NCBI GenBank assembly: GCA_045645485.1
Contig: JAZRIX010000017.1
Location: 1 to 64,000 of the forward strand
DNA length: 64,000 nucleotides
From: SIG440 sp045645485
GTDB lineage: Bacteria > Bacillota > Clostridia > Monoglobales > Monoglobaceae
Direction: 5' to 3'
The translations under genes were made by a program, and so were the position numbers. Each line of letters begins with the position of its first letter. The first letter of the stretch is position 1. This document shows, piece after piece, positions 8,980 to 17,065 of the stretch. The notes beneath the pieces are model-generated. The model was given only the letters and a program-made list of their open reading frames with translations, made no database searches and had not been told where the DNA came from.

Positions 8980-10479
8980 CTATTTGCTGATAAAATTACT
9001 TACTGTGTCAAGAAGCTCTGTCTTGTCACAAACTCCTTCAAATCTCTTTTCCTTTGACTTAAGAGTTCCCAAAGATGCAGGAATTGTCAAGCCTGAAGTC
9101 TTTTCAAGGATATCAAGAAGTTCAAAATCATCCTTGCCGCAGATTTCTCCATCCATGCTAAGTGCCGAAAGAACACTCTGATTGAATTTGAATGGGCTTG
9201 CCGTTGATGCAATTACTGTAGGTGTTTTGTCGCCCGTTTCCGTCTTATACTGCTTGTATACATCAATAGCAACAGCCGTATGTGTATCAACGGTGTAATC
9301 ATACTCATCATAGGTTTTAAAGATACATTCCTTTGTGAAGTAATCATCGCAGAAACCCGCCCAGAAGAGCTTTGAAATCTTCTTCTGTACATCAGCTGTA
9401 ACCTTGTATTCACCCTTGTTCTTCAGGTCATTCATCCACTTTGAAACCTTTTTGTCATCGTTACCGCAAAGGTCAAAGAGAAGTCTTTCGAGGTTGCTTG
9501 AAATGAGAATGTCCATTGAAGGTGAAATTGTTGTATGGAATTCACGATTCTTGTTGTATTCACCCGTTTTGATAAATTCGGTAAGAACGTTGTTTGCATT
9601 TGATGCACATATAAGCTTGTTCACAGGAAGACCCATACGCATTGCATAATATGCTGCAAGAATATTTCCGAAGTTACCCGTGGGAACACAAATGTTAATC
9701 TTGTCACCAAGCTCAACCTCACCGCATTCAACCATATCACAGTATGCTGAAATATAGTAAACAATCTGAGGAACAAGTCTGCCCCAGTTGATTGAGTTGG
9801 CCGAAGACATAACACAGTTGTTCTTTGCAAAATCCGCATTAGCCTTTTCGTCGGTAAAAATTGTCTTCACGCCTGACTGTGCATCGTCAAAATTGCCGTG
9901 AATACCTGAAACAAATACATTATTTCCTTCCTGAGTTATCATCTGGAGCTTCTGAATATTGCTCACGCCTTCACTGGGATAGAACACTATAATTTTTGTT
10001 CCTTCAACATCCTTAAAACCTTCAAGTGCCGCTTTTCCCGTATCACCTGAGGTTGCGACAAGAATAACCACCGTCTTGTCTTCACCTGTCTTCTGCATTG
10101 ACTTTGTAAGAAGATGAGGAAGAATCTGAAGAGCCATATCCTTGAATGCACAGGTGGGACCATGCCACAACTCAAGAACATTATATTCATCATCAATATT
10201 CACCAGCGGAGCAGGGTTCTCTGTATCGAACTTTCCACCGCCGTATGCATTTTCTGCACATTCACGGATTTCTTTAACCAAAAAGTCAGTAAGATATTTT
10301 TTGAGAACGAAAACTGCACGTTCAACATAATTCTTTTTTGATATCTTTGCGATATCCTCAAGGGTAATCTGCGGAATTGTTTCAGGAACAAAAAGTCCTC
10401 CCTCTTCAGACAGACCCTTCTTTATTGCAGCGGCAGACTTCACTCTTATACCGCTGTTTCTTGTACTCATATACTGCAT
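8980..10479 (-). CDS. thrC: threonine synthase
   Basis: A 499-residue PLP enzyme converting O-phosphohomoserine to threonine. The PLP lysine motif is in HGPTCAFKDMALQ (about residues 107-119), with VATSGDTGKAALEGF and PTGNFGNILAAY as the other cofactor-contact segments. Length fits the longer threonine synthase type, with an N-terminal YMSTRN start. No other threonine genes are adjacent. The start at 10479 has AAAGG ten bases upstream; a second in-frame ATG three codons later is possible. Confidence 0.96.
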   Translation of the reverse strand: MQYMSTRNSGIRVKSAAAIKKGLSEEGGLFVPETIPQITLEDIAKISKKNYVERAVFVLKKYLTDFLVKEIRECAENAYGGGKFDTENPAPLVNIDDEYNVLELWHGPTCAFKDMALQILPHLLTKSMQKTGEDKTVVILVATSGDTGKAALEGFKDVEGTKIIVFYPSEGVSNIQKLQMITQEGNNVFVSGIHGNFDDAQSGVKTIFTDEKANADFAKNNCVMSSANSINWGRLVPQIVYYISAYCDMVECGEVELGDKINICVPTGNFGNILAAYYAMRMGLPVNKLICASNANNVLTEFIKTGEYNKNREFHTTISPSMDILISSNLERLLFDLCGNDDKKVSKWMNDLKNKGEYKVTADVQKKISKLFWAGFCDDYFTKECIFKTYDEYDYTVDTHTAVAIDVYKQYKTETGDKTPTVIASTASPFKFNQSVLSALSMDGEICGKDDFELLDILEKTSGLTIPASLGTLKSKEKRFEGVCDKTELLDTVSNFISK

Positions 10480-10552
10480 ATTTTAACAGCCTTTCTTTAT
10501 GGTATTTCCGACAAAATCAATGTTTTTTTGCCGTGGGATTTAAACACAGAAA

Positions 10553-10587
10553 GGAGCAAAGTCGATTTTTGTAAAACCGACCGCTCC
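10553..10587 (-). terminator. hairpin between P-loop gene and thrC
   Basis: GGAGC/GCTCC arms plus an inner GTCGGTTTT/AAAATCGAC stem with a 3-base loop. The following T content on the minus strand is modest, so it is a probable terminator for the P-loop gene or a leader element of thrC. Confidence 0.5.
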
Positions 10588-10625
10588 CCTCAAATTACAT
10601 TTTGCAATCAGGCACACCCAAGAGA

Positions 10626-11039
10626 TTATGCCATATACTTCTTTATCAGGTCAGTTGCTTCTGCTGCATCTGCACTAATCATCAAGGTAAAGGATGTATC
10701 AAACTTTGCCTCAAGGCTCTCGATTGTTTCAATCAATTCATCGATATTTGCCATGCTTTCTGCAGGAACGCTTTTGAATACACTGTCAATGAAAATATGT
10801 GTAACATCAAAGTCCTGAGCAATAATTCCGCTGAGAAGACCTGCAAACATATCAAAATTCTTGATGTCGAACTGTTCTGTATTGATCATTCTTACCTTTC
10901 TGTCAATATCGTGCATAAGGCGATTGCCTTCTGTTATGCATACAACGTTACCCTTTTCAAGAGCAAGTGCTCCGTTAACGTCATTAATCAGATTTTTTGT
11001 TTTTCCTGTGCCTTTGAGGCCAATGTGAATTTTAATCAT
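10626..11039 (-). CDS. small P-loop ATPase-like protein
   Basis: A 137-residue protein starting MIKIHIGLKGTGKTKNL. The GLKGTGKT segment is a clear Walker A motif, and a hydrophobic strand ending in acid (VTHIFID, about residues 80-86) could serve as Walker B. It is much shorter than normal AAA or kinase domains. Stand-alone proteins like this occur in Clostridia, but I know of no assigned function. It has its own strong sigma-A-like promoter and is flanked by metabolic genes (pgi and thrC), which says little about its role. Confidence 0.75.
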   Translation of the reverse strand: MIKIHIGLKGTGKTKNLINDVNGALALEKGNVVCITEGNRLMHDIDRKVRMINTEQFDIKNFDMFAGLLSGIIAQDFDVTHIFIDSVFKSVPAESMANIDELIETIESLEAKFDTSFTLMISADAAEATDLIKKYMA

Positions 11040-11099
11040 AAGCTGTTACCGCCCTTCTTTATATTTGAATACACCAAAGTGTATTTTTTTCTTTTATTA

Positions 11100-11128
11100 A
11101 TTATAACATAGTTTTTCCAATTTAACAA
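11100..11128 (-). promoter_or_regulatory. sigma-A-type promoter of small P-loop gene
   Basis: TTGTTA and TATAAT with a 17-base spacer on the minus strand. A short ATACAC/GTGTAT hairpin lies between it and the start codon, inside the 5' leader. Confidence 0.65.
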
Positions 11129-11142
11129 TACTTTTTTTTTAA

Positions 11143-12480
11143 TTATTTTAATCTTTTTTCAAGGGCATCCTTTTCTGCCTCATAGCCGGGCTTTCCGAGA
11201 AGTGCAAACATATTCCTTTTGTAGCTTTCAACACCGGGCTGATTGAAGGGATTAACGCCCAGCATATAACCGCTGATACCGCAGGCTTTTTCAAAGAAAT
11301 AGAAAAGCTGACCAAGAGTATATTCATCCAGCGAAGCAATTTTTACTACAAGATTGGGAACTCCGCCGTCAGTATGTGCAAGAAGTGTACCTTCAAAAGC
11401 CTTTTTATTTACAAAATCCACCGTCTTGCCGCTGAGGAAGTTGAGTCCGTCAACATTTTCAGCATCTGTTTCGAGAACAATATCTTCTTTTGAGTTTTCA
11501 ACATAAAGAACTGTTTCAAACAAACTTCTTCTTCCGTCCTGAATATACTGTCCCATAGAATGAAGGTCTGTTGAGAAGCTTGCACCTGCAGGGAATATAC
11601 CCTTCTGGTCCTTACCCTCACTCTCACCGTAAAGCTGCTTCCACCATTCGATAAAATACTGAAGCTCAGGCTCATAGTTCACAAGCATTTCAATATCTTT
11701 ACCCTTGCGGTGAAGAATATTTCTGATTGCCGCATACATATAGCAGTCATTTTCAAAAACGTCATCGCCTGCATAAATATCCATTGCGTCACGGGCACCC
11801 AACATCAGCTTGTCAATATCTGCACCGCATACAGCAATGGGAAGGAGACCTACTGCCGTAAGAACCGAAAATCTACCACCCACATCATCGGGAACAACAA
11901 ATGTCTCATAACCCTCTTTGTCGGCAAGGTTTTTAAGTGCTCCCTTTGCCTTGTCGGTTGTTGCATAAATTCTCTTTCTTGCTTCTTCTTTTCCGTACTT
12001 GTTCTCAAGATATTCCTTGAAAATACGGAAAGCAATTGCAGGCTCGGTTGTAGTTCCCGATTTTGAAATAATATTCACCGAAACATCCTTGCCTTCAATT
12101 GATTTGAGAAGACCGTTAATGTAGTTGGGGCTTATGCTGTTTCCCGCAAAAAAAATCTTTGTTTTGGATGTGTAGTTGTAAAAAGGTCCTGTCAGAAAAT
12201 CTATTGCCGCTTTTGCACCAAGGTATGACCCACCGATACCAATTACAATAAGAACATCCGAATCCTTGCGGATTTTTTCTGCAGCAACCTTGATTCTTGC
12301 AAATTCTTCCTTGTCATAGTTTTCGGGAAGGTCAACCCAACCCAGAAAATCATTGCCGGCACCGGTTTTGTTGTGAAGTGCCGTATGTGCAGTTATTACC
12401 TGTTCTTTTATATTTATGATTTCCTCTTCATTGAAAAATTTCAATGCCGGTTTATAATCCAGAGTAATATTTTTCATCAT
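11143..12480 (-). CDS. pgi: glucose-6-phosphate isomerase
   Basis: A 445-residue glycolytic enzyme interconverting glucose-6-phosphate and fructose-6-phosphate. Family motifs are VIGIGGSYLGAKA (about residues 78-90), SKSGTTTEPAIAFR, DVGGRFSVLTAVGLLP and GVNPFNQPGVESYK. Length matches the short Firmicutes type. The start at 12480 is one of two adjacent ATG codons; AGGAG six bases upstream favours the first. It is divergent from spoIIGA. Confidence 0.97.
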   Translation of the reverse strand: MMKNITLDYKPALKFFNEEEIINIKEQVITAHTALHNKTGAGNDFLGWVDLPENYDKEEFARIKVAAEKIRKDSDVLIVIGIGGSYLGAKAAIDFLTGPFYNYTSKTKIFFAGNSISPNYINGLLKSIEGKDVSVNIISKSGTTTEPAIAFRIFKEYLENKYGKEEARKRIYATTDKAKGALKNLADKEGYETFVVPDDVGGRFSVLTAVGLLPIAVCGADIDKLMLGARDAMDIYAGDDVFENDCYMYAAIRNILHRKGKDIEMLVNYEPELQYFIEWWKQLYGESEGKDQKGIFPAGASFSTDLHSMGQYIQDGRRSLFETVLYVENSKEDIVLETDAENVDGLNFLSGKTVDFVNKKAFEGTLLAHTDGGVPNLVVKIASLDEYTLGQLFYFFEKACGISGYMLGVNPFNQPGVESYKRNMFALLGKPGYEAEKDALEKRLK

Positions 12481-12565
12481 AACAATCTCCTGTCTTTTAT
12501 GAAATTCTGCGTACTTTCCGCAATGATAATATACAACACCCTATTCCTTGTATATTTATATTTAT

Positions 12566-12594
12566 ATTTTAAACAAGTATATCACAAAACTCAA
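12566..12594 (-). promoter_or_regulatory. sigma-A-type promoter of pgi
   Basis: TTGAGT and TAAAAT with a 17-base spacer on the minus strand, 86 bases before the pgi start. Confidence 0.6.
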
Positions 12595-12633
12595 TATATT
12601 TCAATACAAATTTTAATATTTTTCCCCCTCGGT

Positions 12634-12668
12634 TACGACAAAAAATTTAATCTTCAAGATGCTATAAT
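12634..12668 (+). promoter_or_regulatory. putative Spo0A-dependent promoter of spoIIGA-sigE
   Basis: A perfect TATAAT (12663-12668) lies 30 bases before the start codon. The -35 position is only a run of A, and TACGACA (12634-12640) overlaps it. TACGACA matches the reverse Spo0A box (TTCGNCA) in six of seven bases. The spoIIG promoter of Bacillus subtilis is likewise Spo0A-activated with poor -35 spacing, so the layout fits, but one short box is weak evidence. Confidence 0.45.
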
Positions 12669-12698
12669 TATTCAAAAAATATAGAAAGGAGACTGAAA

Positions 12699-13619
12699 TT
12701 GAAACCCGTTGTATATCTGGATATGCTATTTTTGTTAAATTTTCTGATAAATTCAGTTATACTTTATTCCACATCTATCTTCCTGCACAAAAGAATTTCT
12801 TCTCTGAGACTGGTTTTTTCTGCCGCGTTGGGAGCAGTTTATTCATGCGTAATGTTTTTTCCGCAAATATCGTTTTTGTACACGTTCCTGTTCAAAAGTA
12901 TTTTTCTCACTTTTGTTTCGTGGCTGACCTTTCCATCAAAAGTACCCCTCGAAATTTTGAAAAATGCTCTTGTCTTCAGATTTACAAACTGTATATTTGG
13001 AGGATTGATGTTTCTGTTGATTTTTGCAACAGACTTCGGCACTCATATGGGTTCTGCCGTATCCAACGGTGAGTTTTATTTCAATATAAAACCCTCTGTT
13101 CTTCTACTGTCCACCGCACTGTCATATCTTCTTATGTATACAGTTTCAACGGTGCACCGAAGTCAATCACAGCTTGCCGAAAATATTGTGACATTAACCA
13201 TCCGTTTCGGCACAAACACCGTCACAGAACAGGCACTCCTTGACACAGGCTGTAGCGTTGCCGACCCTGTTTCCGGAAGAGCTGCCGTAATAATTTCACC
13301 CGATACCGCAAAAAAGCTCTTTTCAAAAGAGCTTTTGGTCAACCTTGAAGAAGGCGTTATTCCTGATAATCTTATGTCCCGATACCGTCCTCTTCCTTTT
13401 TTCACCGTAGATAACGAAAACTGTATTCTTCACGGTTTTATTCCGGACGAAATATCAATTGACGGCAAAACAAACAACCGATCCATAATAGCAATTTCAA
13501 AAACAAACCTACATATCAATTCGGATTTTTCAGCAATATTAAATCCAAACATTCTGGAATACGATATTTCACCAACTAAAGTATATCAAAAACAAAGAAA
13601 GGCAGTGAACACTTTATGA
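12699..13619 (+). CDS. spoIIGA: sporulation sigma-E processing aspartic protease SpoIIGA
   Basis: A 306-residue membrane protease that removes the pro-sequence of sigma-E in the mother cell. The N-terminal half has five or so hydrophobic helices starting with VVYLDMLFLLNFLIN; the C-terminal half holds the aspartic protease motif ALLDTGCSVADPVSG (about residues 183-197). Translation starts at TTG (12699), with AAAGGAG seven bases upstream; this start restores the usual YLD at the N-terminus. Its stop overlaps the sigE start by four bases, so the protease and its substrate are translationally coupled. Confidence 0.93.
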   Translation: MKPVVYLDMLFLLNFLINSVILYSTSIFLHKRISSLRLVFSAALGAVYSCVMFFPQISFLYTFLFKSIFLTFVSWLTFPSKVPLEILKNALVFRFTNCIFGGLMFLLIFATDFGTHMGSAVSNGEFYFNIKPSVLLLSTALSYLLMYTVSTVHRSQSQLAENIVTLTIRFGTNTVTEQALLDTGCSVADPVSGRAAVIISPDTAKKLFSKELLVNLEEGVIPDNLMSRYRPLPFFTVDNENCILHGFIPDEISIDGKTNNRSIIAISKTNLHINSDFSAILNPNILEYDISPTKVYQKQRKAVNTL

Positions 13620-14350
13620 AAAGAAATATTTTTTCAGACGTGAAACCCGGTATATTAAAACTTTTTTCTTTTTTTACAGGAAAAAAACATCTCCATTACA
13701 TAGGCGGAACAGACACACTTCCGCCGCCGCTTTCGGCCGAAGAAGAAGATTTTATTATAAACACTTTACGTCTTGACCCCGTCAGTCAAAGTGCAAAAAC
13801 AAAACTAATCGAACATAACCTGAGGCTGGTAGTCTATATCGCAAAAAAATTCGAAAATACCGGTGTAGGCGTCGAAGATCTTATCTCCATCGGTACCATA
13901 GGTCTTATAAAGGCAATAAACACCTTTAAACCCGACAAAAACATAAAGCTTGCAACGTATGCATCACGTTGCATCGAAAACGAAATTCTTATGTACCTCC
14001 GGAAGAACAGTTCAGGAAAAGCAAACATCTCAATTGACGAACCCCTGAATGTTGACTGGGACGGAAATGAGCTTCTTCTTTCCGATATTCTGGGTACCGA
14101 TAACGACATTACCCAGCGGAACCTTGAGGACAACGTCGACAAAGAGCTTCTGAAGCTTGCTCTCGAAAAGCTTTCTGCCAGAGAACAGAAAATAATGACT
14201 CTCCGTTTTGGCATAAACGGTTCCGGAGAAGAAAAAACACAAAAGCAGGTTGCAGATATGCTGGGTATTTCTCAATCGTACATCTCCCGGCTTGAAAAAA
14301 AGATAATGTCAAGGCTTAAACGTGATATAAACAAAATGATTGACGGTTAA
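13616..14350 (+). CDS. sigE: RNA polymerase sporulation sigma factor sigma-E (pro-form)
   Basis: A 244-residue sigma-70 family factor. The N-terminal 25-30 residues form a pro-sequence that ends in the typical HLHYIGGTDTLPPPLS segment. Region 2 (LRLVVYIAKKFENTGVG, then DLISIGTIGLIKAI) and region 4 with a helix-turn-helix (KQVADMLGISQSYISRLEKK) follow. It directs early mother-cell transcription. The identification as sigma-E rather than sigma-K rests on the upstream spoIIGA. The sigG gene that commonly follows is absent; cwlD lies tail to tail instead, and the two stop codons share two bases. Confidence 0.95.
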   Translation: MKRNIFSDVKPGILKLFSFFTGKKHLHYIGGTDTLPPPLSAEEEDFIINTLRLDPVSQSAKTKLIEHNLRLVVYIAKKFENTGVGVEDLISIGTIGLIKAINTFKPDKNIKLATYASRCIENEILMYLRKNSSGKANISIDEPLNVDWDGNELLLSDILGTDNDITQRNLEDNVDKELLKLALEKLSAREQKIMTLRFGINGSGEEKTQKQVADMLGISQSYISRLEKKIMSRLKRDINKMIDG

Positions 14351-15078
14351 CTCTTTTTTATTTCCATAACAAAACGTGTGATTCCCGCATAAATGCTCCA
14401 TGCTACTTTTTTCTGATAATCCGCACTTTTCAACAGCTCAGCTTCAGCTTCATTAGACAGAAAACCGCATTCTACAAGCACAGACGGAATTTTATTGTTT
14501 TTCAAAACAAAAATACCGTCTCCTGTACCTTTAGCTGTTCTTTTATTATTTTTGTCGAGAATATCCGCCATGGCTTGCTGAATATTTTCAGCAAGCTTTT
14601 TGCTGTCCTCTGAACTGCTGTCAAAAAAGGTCTGTGCCCCCTTGTATTGTGACTGAGGAAACTTATTCATATGAATGCTGACAAAAATATCCGCATTTAC
14701 CTTTTCTATCTCTGCTTTTCGCTGTCTCATATCAGAAAGCTTCATTGAGATGTTTCTTTCACTTTCAGGCAACGCCGTTGAAACATCCTCGTACCTTGTA
14801 AGATATGCTACACCTCCGTTGCATTCGATATAATTCTGCAAAAACCGTCCAACGGCAAGATTTATCTCTTTTTCTACTGCTCCGTTTGCTGATGCTCCTG
14901 AATCAAAGCTTCCGTGGCCCGGATCAATTAAAACGGTTACATCCGAAAGGGGCATAGCAACAACACCCTTGATGCTGTACCTCGTCAGCAAAAAATCTCC
15001 TGCAAATATACCCGCAAAAAACAATACAAAAGAAATCAGAACAGTTTTTTTCTTTATCGGCAGAACATACATTTTCAT
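14347..15078 (-). CDS. cwlD: N-acetylmuramoyl-L-alanine amidase, CwlD type
   Basis: A 243-residue amidase_3 enzyme with an N-terminal membrane anchor (residues about 9-28). Zinc-ligand and catalytic motifs are visible: LIDPGHGSFDSGA, then EKEIN, SIHMNKFPQS and the late VLVECGFLSNEAE. CwlD cleaves peptide side chains from muramic acid in spore cortex synthesis. The start at 15078 is chosen because GAGGAG lies nine bases upstream; the open frame runs 69 codons further upstream, but that part is translated repeat DNA. It converges with sigE. Confidence 0.85.
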   Translation of the reverse strand: MKMYVLPIKKKTVLISFVLFFAGIFAGDFLLTRYSIKGVVAMPLSDVTVLIDPGHGSFDSGASANGAVEKEINLAVGRFLQNYIECNGGVAYLTRYEDVSTALPESERNISMKLSDMRQRKAEIEKVNADIFVSIHMNKFPQSQYKGAQTFFDSSSEDSKKLAENIQQAMADILDKNNKRTAKGTGDGIFVLKNNKIPSVLVECGFLSNEAEAELLKSADYQKKVAWSIYAGITRFVMEIKKS

Positions 15079-15146
15079 AATAACCCACTCCTCTGTGCAT
15101 GTGTATGAAAAAAAACTCAGGATTATTCTGCCCCAAAAGAAAAAAG

Positions 15147-15171
15147 GATTGTTGCGATACGAGCAACAATC
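15147..15171. repeat. 25-bp palindromic repeat, copy 1
   Basis: GATTGTTGC and GCAACAATC arms around a 7-base loop. An identical 25-base copy lies at 15306-15330 in the same orientation. Confidence 0.8.
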
Positions 15172-15179
15172 ACAAGATT

Positions 15180-15296
15180 GCTGACAAAGGCAGTAAGTGT
15201 CATCCTGAGCGTAGCCGAAGGATCTTAAAACCACATTAAAACGCAAGATTCTTCGAATCGCTTCGCTCCTCAGAATGACAAACATTCTTTGTCAGC
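15180..15296. repeat. BIME-like nested palindromic element, copy 1
   Basis: Outer 10-bp arms (GCTGACAAAG and CTTTGTCAGC) enclose a diverged inverted pair at 15199-15279: GTCATCCTGAGC...GAAGGATCTT and AAGATTCTTCG...CTCAGAATGAC. The same building block recurs next to tRNA-Leu. It resembles dispersed palindromic (REP/BIME-type) repeats; no transposase is present. Confidence 0.75.
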
Positions 15297-15305
15297 GGAC
15301 AAAAA

Positions 15306-15330
15306 GATTGTTGCGATACGAGCAACAATC
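15306..15330 (-). terminator. terminator of pyk formed by repeat copy 2
   Basis: Same 25-base palindrome as at 15147-15171; on the minus strand it is followed by CTTTTTG, 10 bases after the pyk stop codon, so it should act as the pyk terminator. Confidence 0.75.
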
Positions 15331-15339
15331 CCTCAACAA

Positions 15340-16758
15340 TTATCTGTTTATTCTTTCCAGCTTTATCAGGTTGGTATTTCCACTTTGTCCGTTTGGCTGA
15401 CCACCCGTGAGAACCACGTTATCACCTTTTGAAAGCTCGAGAATTTTCTTGGCTTCATTCACTGCGTGATAGAACATTACCTCCACAGAGTTAAATTCTT
15501 CACACATAACCGGAGTTACACCCCAACTAAGGTTCAGTTTCCGCCAAACCTTCTCCTCTGTTGTCATTCCTATAATGTCAACAGGACCTCTGAAACGGCT
15601 GACCATTCGTGCAGTTTTTCCGCTAAGCGAACTCACAACAATACACTTTGCATTTACATCAATCGCCATAGAACATGTAGAATGTGAAATTGCATCAATG
15701 TTGTTCCTGATTTCAAAGGATGAGTTCTTAACACGCTTTGCATAATTAATTCCCATTTCGGTAAATCTTACAATTTCCACCATATTCTTTACGGCTGCAA
15801 CAGGATATTTACCCGAAGCGGTCTCACCAGAAAGCATAACTGCCGACGTACCGTCATATACTGCATTTGCAACGTCTGAGAGTTCTGCCCTTGTAGGCCG
15901 TGGATTGTAAATCATAGTTTCAAGCATTTCAGTTGCTGTTATAACACGGCTTCCCAGCATACGGCATTTGTTTATCAGATACTTTTGAACCGCAGGCACC
16001 TCTACAAAAGGAATTTCAACCCCCAAATCGCCTCTGGCAATCATAATACCGTCCGCAATTTCACAAATTTCCTCAACATTATCAACACCGCTGCGGTTTT
16101 CGATTTTTGCAATAATATCAATATCCGTTCCGCCGTTGGCATCAAGAAAATTCCGCATATCTTCAACATCCTTCTTTCTTGAAACAAAGGATGCCGCAAC
16201 AAAATCCACCTCGTTCTGAATTCCAAAAAGCAAGTCTTCCCTGTCCTGAGCACTCAAAAACTCGTGCTTCATCACCTTTCCGGGGAAGTTCATACTCTTT
16301 TTGTCCGAAAGCTCACCACCGTTAATAACCTCACAAACAGCATCGTGGTCCTTTATTTCTTTGACCTTAAAGGTAACTAATCCGTTATTTGCCGTTATAG
16401 TGTCTCCAACATTCAGATCCTCCATCAGATGATCATAATTTACAGAAACCCTCTTTTCATCACCTGTGATATCATCAATGGTGAAAACAAAGGTATCTCC
16501 GTCGGATAGTGTAATTTTTTTGTTTTTGAAGGTTCCGATTCTGTATTCGGGACCTTTTGTATCAAGCATAATCGCAACAGGTAATTCAAGCTTTTCACGA
16601 ACCTTCTTGATTAAATCAATTTTATTCTGATGTTGTTCATGAGTTCCGTGTGAAAAATTAAGTCTTGCCACGTTCATTCCCTCAAGACACATTCTCTCTA
16701 TAATTTCTTCACTTTCACACGCCGGACCGATTGTACATATTACTTTTGTCTTTCTCAT
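15340..16758 (-). CDS. pyk: pyruvate kinase
   Basis: A 472-residue enzyme transferring phosphate from phosphoenolpyruvate to ADP. Motifs: KVICTIGPACES at the N-terminus, NFSHGTHEQH, the signature IMIARGDLGVEIP (about residues 240-252) and VITATEMLETM. It lacks the extra C-terminal PEP-utiliser domain found in Bacillus pyruvate kinases. The start at 16758 follows AGAGGAG by 8 bases; an in-frame extension of 28 codons upstream has no ribosome site and overlaps the promoter. Confidence 0.97.
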   Translation of the reverse strand: MRKTKVICTIGPACESEEIIERMCLEGMNVARLNFSHGTHEQHQNKIDLIKKVREKLELPVAIMLDTKGPEYRIGTFKNKKITLSDGDTFVFTIDDITGDEKRVSVNYDHLMEDLNVGDTITANNGLVTFKVKEIKDHDAVCEVINGGELSDKKSMNFPGKVMKHEFLSAQDREDLLFGIQNEVDFVAASFVSRKKDVEDMRNFLDANGGTDIDIIAKIENRSGVDNVEEICEIADGIMIARGDLGVEIPFVEVPAVQKYLINKCRMLGSRVITATEMLETMIYNPRPTRAELSDVANAVYDGTSAVMLSGETASGKYPVAAVKNMVEIVRFTEMGINYAKRVKNSSFEIRNNIDAISHSTCSMAIDVNAKCIVVSSLSGKTARMVSRFRGPVDIIGMTTEEKVWRKLNLSWGVTPVMCEEFNSVEVMFYHAVNEAKKILELSKGDNVVLTGGQPNGQSGNTNLIKLERINR

Positions 16759-16795
16759 AATGTATGCTCCTCTCAACCATTTTTGGCATAGAATT

Positions 16796-16824
16796 ATTTT
16801 ACTATATTTATGCCCCAAAATCAA
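16796..16824 (-). promoter_or_regulatory. sigma-A-type promoter of pyk
   Basis: TTGATT and TAAAAT with a 17-base spacer on the minus strand, about 40 bases before the pyk start. Confidence 0.65.
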
Positions 16825-16870
16825 GAGACAACAGGTATACAATTATCACTTTTTTTGTCACAAAAAAACA

Positions 16871-16898
16871 GAAAAGGCGTCTTTAAGAACGCCTTTTC
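16871..16898 (-). terminator. intrinsic terminator of oadB unit
   Basis: A perfect 10-bp stem (GAAAAGGCGT with its complement) with an 8-base loop, then CTGTTTTTTT on the minus strand. Confidence 0.9.
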
Positions 16899-16906
16899 AA
16901 CGATAA

Positions 16907-17047
16907 TTATTCTTTATCTTTTTTTGTGGTAGCATTGTTCAGCAGCATTGTCACAAGAATTATAACCCCTATAACAATAAATATTCCAAGCATACCAATC
17001 CCCATATACCAAAGATTACTTATAAAATTCAAAGGTTCAAAAAACAT
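16907..17047 (-). CDS. 46-residue gamma-like subunit of Na+ decarboxylase pump
   Basis: A short gene encoding one central transmembrane helix (YMGIGMLGIFIVIGVIILVT, about residues 14-33) and a short charged tail (NNATTKKDKE). The GIGMLGIF-type helix plus position beside oadB resembles OadG/gamma subunits, which stabilise the decarboxylase membrane complex. The start at 17047 is preceded by AAAGGACGG; it begins 18 bases after the oadB stop and ends just before a strong terminator, so the two genes form one unit. The tail lacks the histidine-rich zinc-binding end of classic OadG. Assignment to the gamma family is by resemblance. Confidence 0.7.
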   Translation of the reverse strand: MFFEPLNFISNLWYMGIGMLGIFIVIGVIILVTMLLNNATTKKDKE

Positions 17048-17065
17048 TTAAAACCGTCCTTTCTG

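Noticed and set aside
15079..15285. 69-codon upstream extension of cwlD
   Set aside because: It is translated BIME-like repeat and palindrome DNA; the ribosome site lies just before 15078.
15147..15330. CRISPR array
   Set aside because: Only two identical palindromes with a structured, repeat-filled interval; no regular repeat-spacer pattern and no cas genes.
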